Below, in pieces: positions 8,486 to 16,446 of a DNA stretch of 47,322 bases. Within the stretch, counting starts at the first letter, position 1. Each line of letters starts with the position of its first letter. The translations under genes were made by a program, and so were the position numbers. The stretch comes from MGBC102946 sp022793145 (lineage in GTDB: Bacteria; Bacillota_I; Bacilli_A; RF39; UBA660): positions 1 through 47,322 of the forward strand of contig CANEDJ010000006.1 in the NCBI GenBank assembly GCA_947426265.1, read 5' to 3'. The notes beneath the pieces are model-generated. The model saw only the letters and a list, made by a program, of their open reading frames with translations, had not been told where the DNA came from and ran no database searches.

Positions 8486-9451
8486 TTAATCTAAAACTTT
8501 TCCTACCAAAGCTTCTTTGTTCTCAACTCCATGAACGAAGTCTATTGCTTTCATTCTTGTTTTTCCTTCTAATTGCACTTCCGTAAAAACAACTTCTCCA
8601 TTGCTTACTTTTACTCCAAATCCATCTTTATAAATTGCAGTTATTTGACCATCAAACATTTCAGGAAAGTAATTTTCTGTAATGTAACTTTTCCAAATTT
8701 TCAAAATTTTTCCTTCATATAAACAATAAGCTCCAGGCCAACTATATAAACCACGAATTAAATTATGAACTTGACGTTTCGTTTTACTAAAACTAATTCT
8801 TTCATCAACTCTTCTAATTACAAATCCGTAAGTAGCTTCACTACTATCCTGCTTTGTTCTAGAGTTTGTCCCTGCTATTATAGATGGCAATGTTTCTAAG
8901 AGTAAATCTCTACCTAATATTGATAATTTATTATGTAATGAAGAGGCTGTATCAGTTGCCCCAATAGCGATACTTTTTTGTGAAATAATATCCCCTTCGT
9001 CCATTCCTTCACTCATATACATGATGGTTACTCCTGTTTGGGTAGCCCCTTCCATAATAGCTCTATGAATTGGAGCACCACCACGGAATTTTGGTAGTAA
9101 AGAAGCGTGTACATTGATACATCCAAGTCTTGGAACTTTTAATAATTCAGATGGTAAAATTTGACCATATGCACAAGTAATAATCAAGTCAGGCTGTAAT
9201 ACTCTTATTTCTTCTACAGCATCTTTGATGCTATTTGGCTGTAATACCAATACTGTTTTTTCCATTCCTACTTTTTTTATAGGAGAAAAGATTATTTTAT
9301 TTTCTCTTCCTACTTTTTTATCTGGTTGTGTAATAATGGCTCTTACTTGGTAATTTTCTAATATACCGTTTAAGATTGGAACTGCGAATTCAGGAGTTCC
9401 CATAAAGACAATCTTGACTTCTTTTTCAACATTTACTTTTTCTAAATCCAT
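8486..9451 (-). CDS. fmt: Methionyl-tRNA formyltransferase Fmt
   Basis: Formylates initiator Met-tRNA using 10-formyl-tetrahydrofolate. The 321-residue protein has the N-terminal IVFMGTPEFAVPIL, the catalytic block CINVHASLLPKFRGGAPIH with the family Asn-His pair and the following GVTIMYMSEGMDEGDI with the catalytic Asp, and the C-terminal tRNA-binding OB domain. Its position directly after priA is the classic priA-(def)-fmt order, but no peptide deformylase gene is between them here. Confidence 0.97.
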   Translation of the reverse strand: MDLEKVNVEKEVKIVFMGTPEFAVPILNGILENYQVRAIITQPDKKVGRENKIIFSPIKKVGMEKTVLVLQPNSIKDAVEEIRVLQPDLIITCAYGQILPSELLKVPRLGCINVHASLLPKFRGGAPIHRAIMEGATQTGVTIMYMSEGMDEGDIISQKSIAIGATDTASSLHNKLSILGRDLLLETLPSIIAGTNSRTKQDSSEATYGFVIRRVDERISFSKTKRQVHNLIRGLYSWPGAYCLYEGKILKIWKSYITENYFPEMFDGQITAIYKDGFGVKVSNGEVVFTEVQLEGKTRMKAIDFVHGVENKEALVGKVLD

Positions 9452-9492
9452 ATTATCACCTTTCTCATTTTATCACAATTTATCAAAAAGTA

Positions 9493-11664
9493 CTATAAGC
9501 GAATCGGATTTAACTCAATTTCAACTTGTACTTTTTGATTCGTTCGGTATTTTTCATAGATAAATTTTAGTGTTTCTATAATATCTATAGTTTTTTTAAA
9601 CTTCAGTATAATCTGAATGTAATAAATGTTATTTACTTTTGGCATAATGGCATTACTAGGGCCTAAAAGAATTACTTTATCTCCAATTGCTTTTTTTAAA
9701 TAAGTTGCTATTTTGTTGGCTTCTTCTTCACAAACAACATAATTATTTCCATGAATTTCTATCAACCCTAAGTTAAAATATGGAGGATAAGATAATTTCT
9801 TTCTAATTTTCATTTCTTCTTCGTAAAACCCTTCATAATCATGATTTTTTGCTTTTAAAATACTATAATGATCCAAGTTAAATCCTTCAATAATAACGGT
9901 TCCTTCTAAATCTTTTCTTCCTGCTCTTCCTGCTACTTGACTTAAAAGAGCAAAAGTTCTCTCTCCACTTCTAAAATCTGGAACATTTAAAGAGGCATCT
10001 CCATTCATAACTCCTACAACTGTAACACGTGGGAAATCAAGGCCTTTGGCAATCATTTGTGTTCCAATTAAAATATCATACTCTCCATTTCGAAAAGCTT
10101 CTGTTATTTTTTCATGAGCTCCTTTTTTAGAAGTTGTATCAACATCCATTCGAATAATTCGAGCATTTGGAAATTTTAATTTTGTTTCTTCTTCTAATCG
10201 CTCTGTTCCAAGCCCAAAAGTAGAGATTTCTTTGCTTTTACATTCTGGACAGCTTTCCATAATATATTTTGTATAATTGCAATAATGACATTTTAAACGA
10301 TTGAGTGATTTATGATATACAAGTGGTATATCACAATTTGGACATTTTTCTACATATCCACAAGCTTTACAACTCATGATCGTTGAAAATCCCCTTCGAT
10401 TTAATAACAAAATAATTTGTTCTTTTTTTTCTAAAGCTTCATTTATTTTTTGAGTCAAAAATTCCCCAAATATACGATTGCCACGTCTTATTTCATGTTT
10501 CATATCAACCAAATGAACTTCTGGTAAATGTTTTGAAATTCTTGTTTTCAATGTCAACAATTTATAAATCCCACTTTTAGCCCTTGTATAGCTTTCCAAA
10601 GATGGAGTTGCACTTCCTAATATAACTGGACAATGATGATACTTGGCTCTCCAAAGAGCAATATCTATGGCACTATATTTAGGAGTATTTTCTTGTTTAT
10701 ATGTTTCTGTATGTTCTTCATCAATTACAATCATCCCTAAATTTGTAAAAGGGGCGAATATTGCACTTCTAGCACCAATTACAATGGAAACTTCTTTGCG
10801 TTCTATTTTTCTCCATTCATCATATTTTTCCCCATTGCTAAGACGAGAATGTAATATTGCAATTTTATTTCCAAATCGATTTCGAAATAAGGTAACGATC
10901 TGTGGAGTCAAGCTAATTTCTGGAACTAGTACAATTGCTTCCTTTTGGTCTTTTAAAATTTCTTCTATAATATTCATATAAACTTCTGTTTTCCCACTTC
11001 CTGTTACTCCATGAAGTAAAAAAGGAGAAAAAATATTTTTATTTTGTAACACCTTTTTTATAACGATTTGTTGTTCTTCATTCAGTTTTATTCTTTGAGT
11101 TTCTCTATGATCAGCTTCTTTTAAACGATATGTTTCTTCTTTGATTTCTTTTAAAACATTTTGTTTTAATAATGTATTTAAAGCATATGTCGAAATATTA
11201 GAGCATTCTTTTTTTGTTACTTTTTTATTTTTTATAACAAGATCTATAATTTGTTGTTGCTTTTCACTTTTCACTTCTATTCCTTTATTCAATACGATAT
11301 AAGATTCATATTTTTTAGAAATTGTTGTTCCACTTTTTGCTTTTAATGCAGTTGGCAACATTGTTTGATAAGCTGAAATTAAATTGCACAATGTTTTTTT
11401 TGAAATATAATTTCCTAATTCTAATAATTCTTTATTGAGTACAGGATATTCATCTACTGCCTGTGCTACTTTTTTTAAAACATATTGTGGCTGTTCTTGT
11501 AATTGATATTTTTTTAATACAAAGCCTTCTAAGTTTCTATTATTGAAAGGAACTAAAATTCTAGAACCAGTCATTACTATGTTTTCTAATTCAGGAGGAA
11601 GCAAATAAGTAAAAGTTTGAACAATCTGTCGTGCTTTAATTTCGACCAGAACATCTACTACCAT
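9493..11664 (-). CDS. priA: Primosomal replication-restart helicase PriA
   Basis: Helicase that reloads the replisome at abandoned forks. The 723-residue protein has the N-terminal 3'-end-binding domain (MVVDVLVEIKARQIVQTFTY), Walker A GVTGSGKTEVYM near residue 220, the DEAH-type box VIDEEHTETYKQEN, helicase motifs (IILLLNRRGFS, QVAGRAGR) and the zinc-binding insert with CxxC pairs (CKACGYVEKCPNC, CHYC, CPEC). Start ATG has a GGAGG site; a promoter lies at 11687-11715. Confidence 0.98.
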   Translation of the reverse strand: MVVDVLVEIKARQIVQTFTYLLPPELENIVMTGSRILVPFNNRNLEGFVLKKYQLQEQPQYVLKKVAQAVDEYPVLNKELLELGNYISKKTLCNLISAYQTMLPTALKAKSGTTISKKYESYIVLNKGIEVKSEKQQQIIDLVIKNKKVTKKECSNISTYALNTLLKQNVLKEIKEETYRLKEADHRETQRIKLNEEQQIVIKKVLQNKNIFSPFLLHGVTGSGKTEVYMNIIEEILKDQKEAIVLVPEISLTPQIVTLFRNRFGNKIAILHSRLSNGEKYDEWRKIERKEVSIVIGARSAIFAPFTNLGMIVIDEEHTETYKQENTPKYSAIDIALWRAKYHHCPVILGSATPSLESYTRAKSGIYKLLTLKTRISKHLPEVHLVDMKHEIRRGNRIFGEFLTQKINEALEKKEQIILLLNRRGFSTIMSCKACGYVEKCPNCDIPLVYHKSLNRLKCHYCNYTKYIMESCPECKSKEISTFGLGTERLEEETKLKFPNARIIRMDVDTTSKKGAHEKITEAFRNGEYDILIGTQMIAKGLDFPRVTVVGVMNGDASLNVPDFRSGERTFALLSQVAGRAGRKDLEGTVIIEGFNLDHYSILKAKNHDYEGFYEEEMKIRKKLSYPPYFNLGLIEIHGNNYVVCEEEANKIATYLKKAIGDKVILLGPSNAIMPKVNNIYYIQIILKFKKTIDIIETLKFIYEKYRTNQKVQVEIELNPIRL

Positions 11665-11686
11665 AAAAATCCTCCATTCTTAAAAC

Positions 11687-11715
11687 ATTATAGCAAACAT
11701 TTGTTTTTGTGTAAA
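11687..11715 (-). promoter_or_regulatory. Promoter of priA-fmt
   Basis: Minus strand: -35 TTTACA (11710-11715), 17-base spacer, -10 TATAAT (11687-11692). It starts just behind the terminator of the upstream gene. Confidence 0.75.
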
Positions 11716-11740
11716 GAAAAAAAGAGTATCTATACTCTTT
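11714..11740 (-). terminator. Terminator after the HTH gene
   Basis: Minus-strand hairpin AAAGAGTAT-AG-ATACTCTTT (11721-11740) followed by a T7 run; it includes the stop codon of the gene ending at 11730. Confidence 0.85.
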
Positions 11741-12317
11741 GTTTATACCCAGCTTTTTTTACAACTAGATCATCTTCTAATAATAATCCTAAAATCTTTT
11801 GATGAATAGAACGAACGGTATCATAATACTCCTGACCACTTTTTCCTGGATATGGCATAATTCCATGATACCATAAAAGAATTTGTCTTTCATCTGGTGT
11901 TAACCTCCACATAATGATATCTTTTGCCCATTGCCTTAATACTCCATGGCGATTTCCAAAGAATGCAGGATTGGTAGATTGACATTCCATCCACCTAGCA
12001 ATAGAAGTTGCTAAACATTCCCAATCATTTTCCTTCATTCCAGTTTTTGAATCGACAACAGTTGTTTTTTGTTTCAAAATGATACCTCTTAATTTACGAA
12101 ATGCTTCTTGCTCAATTTTATTTATCCAATGATCAGATAATCCCAAAGCTTGTGCTATTTCTGATGTTTTCATTAATTCATAATATTTCATTCTGATAAC
12201 GTCTATTTCTCTTTTGGTGAGTTTTGAAATTGCATCTTTCTCCATTTCACTTCTATCAACCAATAAGTGTATCATTCTATCTTCAAATGTATTTGGTATA
12301 TAACCTACACTTGGCAT
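11730..12317 (-). CDS. Sigma-region-4-like helix-turn-helix protein
   Basis: A 195-residue soluble protein. Residues about 31-76 (LTKREIDVIRMKYYELMKTS and the following EIAQALGLSDHWINKIEQEA) match the sigma-70 region 4 / LuxR-type HTH layout: a leading LTxRE, a second helix, then a recognition helix ending in AFRKLRG. No region 2 or other sigma-factor part is present. The C-terminal ~115 residues are tryptophan-rich (about six Trp) and not recognised. It is probably a DNA-binding regulator rather than a full sigma factor. Its gene has its own promoter just behind tig, and its ribosome binding site lies in the 3' arm of the tig terminator. Confidence 0.7.
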   Translation of the reverse strand: MPSVGYIPNTFEDRMIHLLVDRSEMEKDAISKLTKREIDVIRMKYYELMKTSEIAQALGLSDHWINKIEQEAFRKLRGIILKQKTTVVDSKTGMKENDWECLATSIARWMECQSTNPAFFGNRHGVLRQWAKDIIMWRLTPDERQILLWYHGIMPYPGKSGQEYYDTVRSIHQKILGLLLEDDLVVKKAGYKQRV

Positions 12318-12344
12318 AAAAAAACCCCCTTTTTATTGGGGTTT
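12318..12344 (-). terminator. Terminator of tig, overlapping the next gene's ribosome binding site
   Basis: Minus-strand hairpin AAACCCC-AATAAAAA-GGGGGTTT followed by T4, ending directly at the ATG of the HTH gene (12317). The GGGGG arm is also the only Shine-Dalgarno-like sequence of that gene. Confidence 0.8.
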
Positions 12345-12373
12345 ATACTATCATGTTTAAATTATTTTGTCAA
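12345..12373 (-). promoter_or_regulatory. Promoter of the HTH gene, inside the tig 3' end
   Basis: Minus strand: -35 TTGACA (12368-12373), 17-base spacer, -10 TAGTAT (12345-12350). The expected start (near 12338) lies within the 5' arm of the tig terminator, so messages from this promoter would carry only part of the hairpin. Confidence 0.55.
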
Positions 12374-12377
12374 ATTC

Positions 12378-13652
12378 CTATTCACTTTTCAATGCATCCA
12401 TTGCTGCACGCATTTCAAGATCATATTTCACCATATCTAATCCACCGAATAGTTTTAAGAATTCATCTTTCTTCATTTGATATTTCTCTGCTAATTTAGT
12501 AGCTTCTTCTTCTGCTTGTTCCTCTGTTATTTTAATATTTTCTGCTGTTGCAATTTCTTCTAGCATTAATCTAAATGTAATGCGTTTTACTGCTTCCTCA
12601 TGCATTTGATCTTTTAAAGCTTGTTCATCTGAATTTGTAAATTGATAAAATTGTTCCAAAGTAATTCCTTGCATTTTTAGGTTTTCTTCGTATTGTTTAA
12701 TCATACGTTTCTTTTCTTCTTCAATCATAACGTCTGGAATATCAATCGTTACATTTTTAGCGGCTGCTTCTAATAAGTCATCTACATATTTATTATCAGC
12801 ATCTGCCTCTTTATGAGTCAAAATATTTTCTTTTACTTGAGCTTCTAATTTTTCTAGTGTGTCAATTCCTTCCATTCCTAAATCCTCAAAAAATTCATCA
12901 TTAATCTCTGGAACTTTCACTTCTTTTACTTCGTGTAATGTTACTTTGAATACTACTGGTGCACCTTTTAAATCTTCACTGTGATAATCTTCTGGGAAAG
13001 TGACATTAATCTCCTTAACTTCTCCTGATTTCATTCCAATTAATTGTTCTTCAAATCCTGGAATAAATGTTCCACTTCCAATTGTTAATGAATAATTTTC
13101 TGCTTTTCCACCTTCGAAAGCAACTCCATCTTTGAAACCTTCAAAATCAATCACTACAATATCGCCATTTGATACTGCACCTTCTTTTAACACATTTTCA
13201 GCATATCTTTCTCTCATATGTCCAATAGCATGTTCTACTTCTTCTTTTGTAACTTCTACTTTTTCTTTTTTTATCCCAAGTCCTTTATATTTTCCTAATT
13301 TTACTTCTGGTCTAAGTGTTAAAGTAAATTTAAATTCGATTCCTTCATCATTTACGTCAGATAAAGCAATATCAGGTTCTGCTACAATTCTAACATCTTT
13401 TTGATCTTCAAATGCCTTAACATATGCTTGTTCTAAGCATAAGTCTGCTGCATCCATGTATAAAGAAGATTTTCCATATTTTTTTAGAAACAATTCTTTT
13501 GGAGCATGACCTTGACGAAAGCCATCAATTTTTACTTTCTTACTTGCCTTTTCATATGCTTTATTTAAAGCTTCTTCCCATTCTTTTCCTTCTATTTTAA
13601 CAGTAATTTCTTTTATATTTTTATTTTCTGCTGCTTCACTTTTTTTACTCAT
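12378..13652 (-). CDS. tig: Trigger factor
   Basis: Ribosome-associated chaperone with prolyl isomerase activity. With start at MSKKSEAAENKN the protein is 424 residues. The upstream in-frame TTG at 13667 is part of the Shine-Dalgarno sequence TTGGAGGAAAAAAGT and is rejected as start. Domains: ribosome-binding N-terminus including the signature DGFRQGHAPKELFLKKYG, the FKBP-like middle domain (GDIVVIDFEGFKDGVAFEGG), and the long helical C-terminal chaperone domain. It has its own promoter (13679-13707) and a strong terminator. Confidence 0.96.
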   Translation of the reverse strand: MSKKSEAAENKNIKEITVKIEGKEWEEALNKAYEKASKKVKIDGFRQGHAPKELFLKKYGKSSLYMDAADLCLEQAYVKAFEDQKDVRIVAEPDIALSDVNDEGIEFKFTLTLRPEVKLGKYKGLGIKKEKVEVTKEEVEHAIGHMRERYAENVLKEGAVSNGDIVVIDFEGFKDGVAFEGGKAENYSLTIGSGTFIPGFEEQLIGMKSGEVKEINVTFPEDYHSEDLKGAPVVFKVTLHEVKEVKVPEINDEFFEDLGMEGIDTLEKLEAQVKENILTHKEADADNKYVDDLLEAAAKNVTIDIPDVMIEEEKKRMIKQYEENLKMQGITLEQFYQFTNSDEQALKDQMHEEAVKRITFRLMLEEIATAENIKITEEQAEEEATKLAEKYQMKKDEFLKLFGGLDMVKYDLEMRAAMDALKSE

Positions 13653-13678
13653 ACTTTTTTCCTCCAATTCATGTTACT

Positions 13679-13707
13679 AGTATATCTTATTTTTCTTAAT
13701 AATTCAA
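13679..13707 (-). promoter_or_regulatory. Promoter of tig
   Basis: Minus strand: -35 TTGAAT (13702-13707), 17-base spacer, -10 TATACT (13679-13684). Confidence 0.7.
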
Positions 13708-13730
13708 CACTTTTCCTTTTTTTAAAACTG

Positions 13731-13753
13731 AAAAAAGCACCAAGTGCTTTTAC
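13731..13753 (-). terminator. Terminator of greA
   Basis: Minus-strand hairpin AAAAGCAC-TTG-GTGCTTTT with a following T run, overlapping the greA stop codon. Confidence 0.85.
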
Positions 13754-14220
13754 ATAATTTCTACAACTTTAACGTCATATTTTCCATTTGGACTTTCTAC
13801 AGATACAATATCTCCAACATGAAGACCTAAAATTGCACTTGCAATTGGTGATTCATTAGAAATTTTGTTTTGGAATGGATCTGCTTCTTTACTTCCAACA
13901 ATTGTATATTCTTCTGTTTCTTTATCTTCTACATATTCTATTTTAACTTTTGATCCAATTGCTACTTGATCGGTTTTTACATCACTAATAACAATTGCAT
14001 TTTCTATCATTGCTTCTAGTTCTTGAATCTTACTTTCTACAATTGCCTGTTCTGTTCTAGCAGCATCATATTCTGCATTTTCACTTAAATCTCCTAAAGC
14101 ACGAGCATCTTTTAATGCGTTGATTACTTCTGGTCTTTTCTCTAATTTTAGATACTCTAACTCTTTTTGCATTTCTTCAAGGCCTGCTTTTGTTAAGTAA
14201 ATTTCTTTTGTATTTGACAT
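13750..14220 (-). CDS. greA: Transcript cleavage factor GreA
   Basis: Rescues backtracked RNA polymerase by stimulating transcript cleavage. The 156-residue protein has the coiled-coil N-terminus (LTKAGLEEMQKELEYLKLEK), the acidic tip motif DARALGDLSENAEYDAARTEQ with the catalytic acidic residues, and the C-terminal FKBP-like domain (SPIASAILGLHVGDIV). Own promoter and terminator make it monocistronic. Confidence 0.97.
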   Translation of the reverse strand: MSNTKEIYLTKAGLEEMQKELEYLKLEKRPEVINALKDARALGDLSENAEYDAARTEQAIVESKIQELEAMIENAIVISDVKTDQVAIGSKVKIEYVEDKETEEYTIVGSKEADPFQNKISNESPIASAILGLHVGDIVSVESPNGKYDVKVVEIM

Positions 14221-14262
14221 TCTATTTCACCTCAAAATTAATTTTTCTTTTAAATCTATCAA

Positions 14263-14291
14263 ATAATACTACAGTTTTTTTCTTTTGTCAA
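14263..14291 (-). promoter_or_regulatory. Promoter of greA
   Basis: Minus strand: -35 TTGACA (14286-14291), 17-base spacer, -10 TATTAT (14263-14268). Confidence 0.75.
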
Positions 14292-14303
14292 CTTTCTTTT
14301 GTA

Positions 14304-15494
14304 TTATTTTTTAATTCTCATGAAATCATTTTGATACAAAGGTTTATTCACTTTTACTTTGACAACTTGTTTTGGATGTCTTACTATGTCAATTTGTTCC
14401 CCTGACTCATCTATGATTTCTTCTATTTTCATCTGAAAAGTATCAATGTTTGGTCCAAAGAATTCTACCATATCTCCAACTTTAAAATAGTTACGCTCTT
14501 CTATTACTGCATATCCATCTTGATAATCCAAGATAAGACCTAGGAAATCTTGATTTGATATTTCTACACGTCCATTATAATATTGACATTCTACCCCTTC
14601 ACTCTCATCAAAAAATTGAGGTACTGAATCTCTATTGGCACAATTTGTGAGTACTTTTTCATACTCCTTATTATATTCATAATTTTCTTTTTGTTGCATG
14701 TACTCGTCAATTACTTTTCTATAAATATCGACAACAGTTGCAATATAATAAATAGAACGCATTCTTCCTTCTATTTTAAAAGATGTTATTCCAATATCTA
14801 TCATATCTGGAATATAAACAAGTAAAGATAAATCTTTGGTACAGAAAGTAAAGGGTTTCTCTCCTATCAATGCTTTTCCCCCTTTATCTAGTAAATCAAA
14901 ATCCCATCTGCATATTTGACTGCAGCCACCACGATTAGAATCTCTTGCTGTTAAAAAATTAGATAGTACACATCTTCCACTATAAGAAGCACACATAGCT
15001 CCATGAATAAAACATTCAATTTCAATATCTACATGTTTTTTTATTTCCATGATTTCTTTTCTTGTTGTTTCTCTTCCAAGAACAATTCTAGTAATTCCTT
15101 CTTCTTTCCAAAATTTTACAGCCTCATAATTTAATGTAGATTGTTGGGTTGATAAATGAAGTTCTAAATTGGTATTTTCTTTGGCTAAAGAAATAATAGC
15201 TGGATCGCTAATAATGATAGCATCTACACCAATCTGATCTAATTCTTTTAAATAGTTTGTTAAAGCTTTTAATTCTGAAGTATGGAGTGCAATATTGACA
15301 GTTACATATACCTTTTTATGTAAATCATGAGCAAACTCTACGCCTTCTTTTAATTCTTCTAATGTAAAGTTAGAAGCATTGGCTCTAAGTCCAAACATAG
15401 TACCGCCTAAATAAACTGCATCGGCTCCATAAAGAAGGGCAAATTTAAGCTTTTCTAAACTTCCAGCAGGTGCTAATAATTCTGGCTTATTCAT
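14304..15494 (-). CDS. trhP2: U32-family tRNA U34 hydroxylation protein (YrrO/TrhP2 type)
   Basis: A 396-residue member of the peptidase U32 family. It starts MNKPELLAPAGSLEKLKFAL and carries the family block ECFIHGAMCASYSGRCVLSN with the conserved cysteines, followed by DSNRGGCSQICRWDF, as expected for an iron-sulfur site. The family name is historical; the YrrN/YrrO pair of Bacillus is known to act in prephenate-dependent 5-hydroxylation of tRNA uridine 34. Here the two U32 genes overlap by 4 bases, and trmR, the next step of that pathway, is two genes upstream, which supports the tRNA role over protease activity. Confidence 0.9.
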   Translation of the reverse strand: MNKPELLAPAGSLEKLKFALLYGADAVYLGGTMFGLRANASNFTLEELKEGVEFAHDLHKKVYVTVNIALHTSELKALTNYLKELDQIGVDAIIISDPAIISLAKENTNLELHLSTQQSTLNYEAVKFWKEEGITRIVLGRETTRKEIMEIKKHVDIEIECFIHGAMCASYSGRCVLSNFLTARDSNRGGCSQICRWDFDLLDKGGKALIGEKPFTFCTKDLSLLVYIPDMIDIGITSFKIEGRMRSIYYIATVVDIYRKVIDEYMQQKENYEYNKEYEKVLTNCANRDSVPQFFDESEGVECQYYNGRVEISNQDFLGLILDYQDGYAVIEERNYFKVGDMVEFFGPNIDTFQMKIEEIIDESGEQIDIVRHPKQVVKVKVNKPLYQNDFMRIKK

Positions 15495-16354
15495 TCTTTT
15501 TCCCCCTTTATTTTATATATAGTTTCTGTATATAAGAACCCTTTGTCTACATTTTGTCTACATAACTCATTGACAGTACTTTCTACTTGTTCCTTATTTC
15601 CTTCTGTCAAGTTTTGTAACAAACTTACAATTTGACAAAAGACATTTTCTTCTATCAAAAAGCTATTTAAAATAGCATATTCAATTCCCATTCGTTCTAA
15701 TTCTAATATTTCTGTGATAGCGTTTAAAATGTGGGCTGAATAAACAACAGTTCCATTGTTATCATCTATAATCGGATAAGTTTTTCCTTCTTTTTCTAAA
15801 TAATATAAATTGCCATTTTCTTCTAATCCAAAACATTCTAAGTAATTTTTTACTAGATGTCTTTTAGAATCAAACATTGGAAGGTAACCAAAAACATTTA
15901 CAAACAAAGAAACATCTGTATTTTTTCTTATTTCTTTGATTTCTTCTAATGTAATCTCACTTGATAAATAAGTACCTTTTACTCCATGAGATGCCCAAAA
16001 ATTACAAGTACCTGCATTCGTTGTTAAATGCTCTTGGCTCCAAATCAAAGGATAAGTTATTTGTAGTTCTTTTTTTAATCTTACAATACTAATATCATAA
16101 TAAAAAACTCCATCTATGGGATATTTTTCTAATTCTAGCATTGTTTTTTTTAAACTTTCCAAATCTTTATTATGCATATTTTTATTTAACATAATAAAAA
16201 TTTTTTTTCCTTCTTCTTTTAATTTTTTATACTCATTTAAATCTTCTATTGAAATATAAAAAGGCATGTTTACACTTAAATTTTGAATGCCTAAAATAAC
16301 TCCATCTGTTAAAATTTTCTCCGATTTTTTACTTGGTATTGTCAATATTTTCAT
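15491..16354 (-). CDS. trhP1: U32-like partner protein (YrrN/TrhP1 type)
   Basis: The shorter U32-like partner, 287 residues from MKILTIPSKKSEKILTDGV. An ATG 15 bases further upstream (16369) is rejected because it lies at or before the transcription start predicted from the promoter at 16373-16401, and GGGATGTGA just before the chosen ATG is a fair ribosome binding site. It has the barrel segments of the family but lacks the cysteine-rich block of the larger partner. Stop overlaps the start of the next gene by 4 bases. Role: tRNA U34 hydroxylation together with the larger partner, by orthology and gene order. Confidence 0.85.
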   Translation of the reverse strand: MKILTIPSKKSEKILTDGVILGIQNLSVNMPFYISIEDLNEYKKLKEEGKKIFIMLNKNMHNKDLESLKKTMLELEKYPIDGVFYYDISIVRLKKELQITYPLIWSQEHLTTNAGTCNFWASHGVKGTYLSSEITLEEIKEIRKNTDVSLFVNVFGYLPMFDSKRHLVKNYLECFGLEENGNLYYLEKEGKTYPIIDDNNGTVVYSAHILNAITEILELERMGIEYAILNSFLIEENVFCQIVSLLQNLTEGNKEQVESTVNELCRQNVDKGFLYTETIYKIKGEKE

Positions 16355-16372
16355 ACTATCACATCCCATCGT

Positions 16373-16401
16373 ATTATAGCAAAAATGTGTTGAAATAGCA
16401 A
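16373..16401 (-). promoter_or_regulatory. Promoter of the U32 pair
   Basis: Minus strand: -35 TTGCTA (16396-16401), 17-base spacer, -10 TATAAT (16373-16378). Confidence 0.7.
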
Positions 16402-16403
16402 AA

Positions 16404-16446
16404 AAAAATACAGAACTTTAGGAGTTTTATCTAAATTCTGTATTTT
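16404..16446 (-). terminator. Terminator after the lytic transglycosylase
   Basis: Minus-strand long hairpin with arms AAATACAGAA and TTCTGTATTT (plus inner TTTAG/CTAAA pairing) followed by a T-rich run; it ends the ireB-to-transglycosylase operon. Confidence 0.88.

Noticed and set aside
14304..16354. U32 proteins as collagenases or secreted proteases
   Set aside because: No signal peptide; gene order with trmR and greA matches the tRNA hydroxylation pair.
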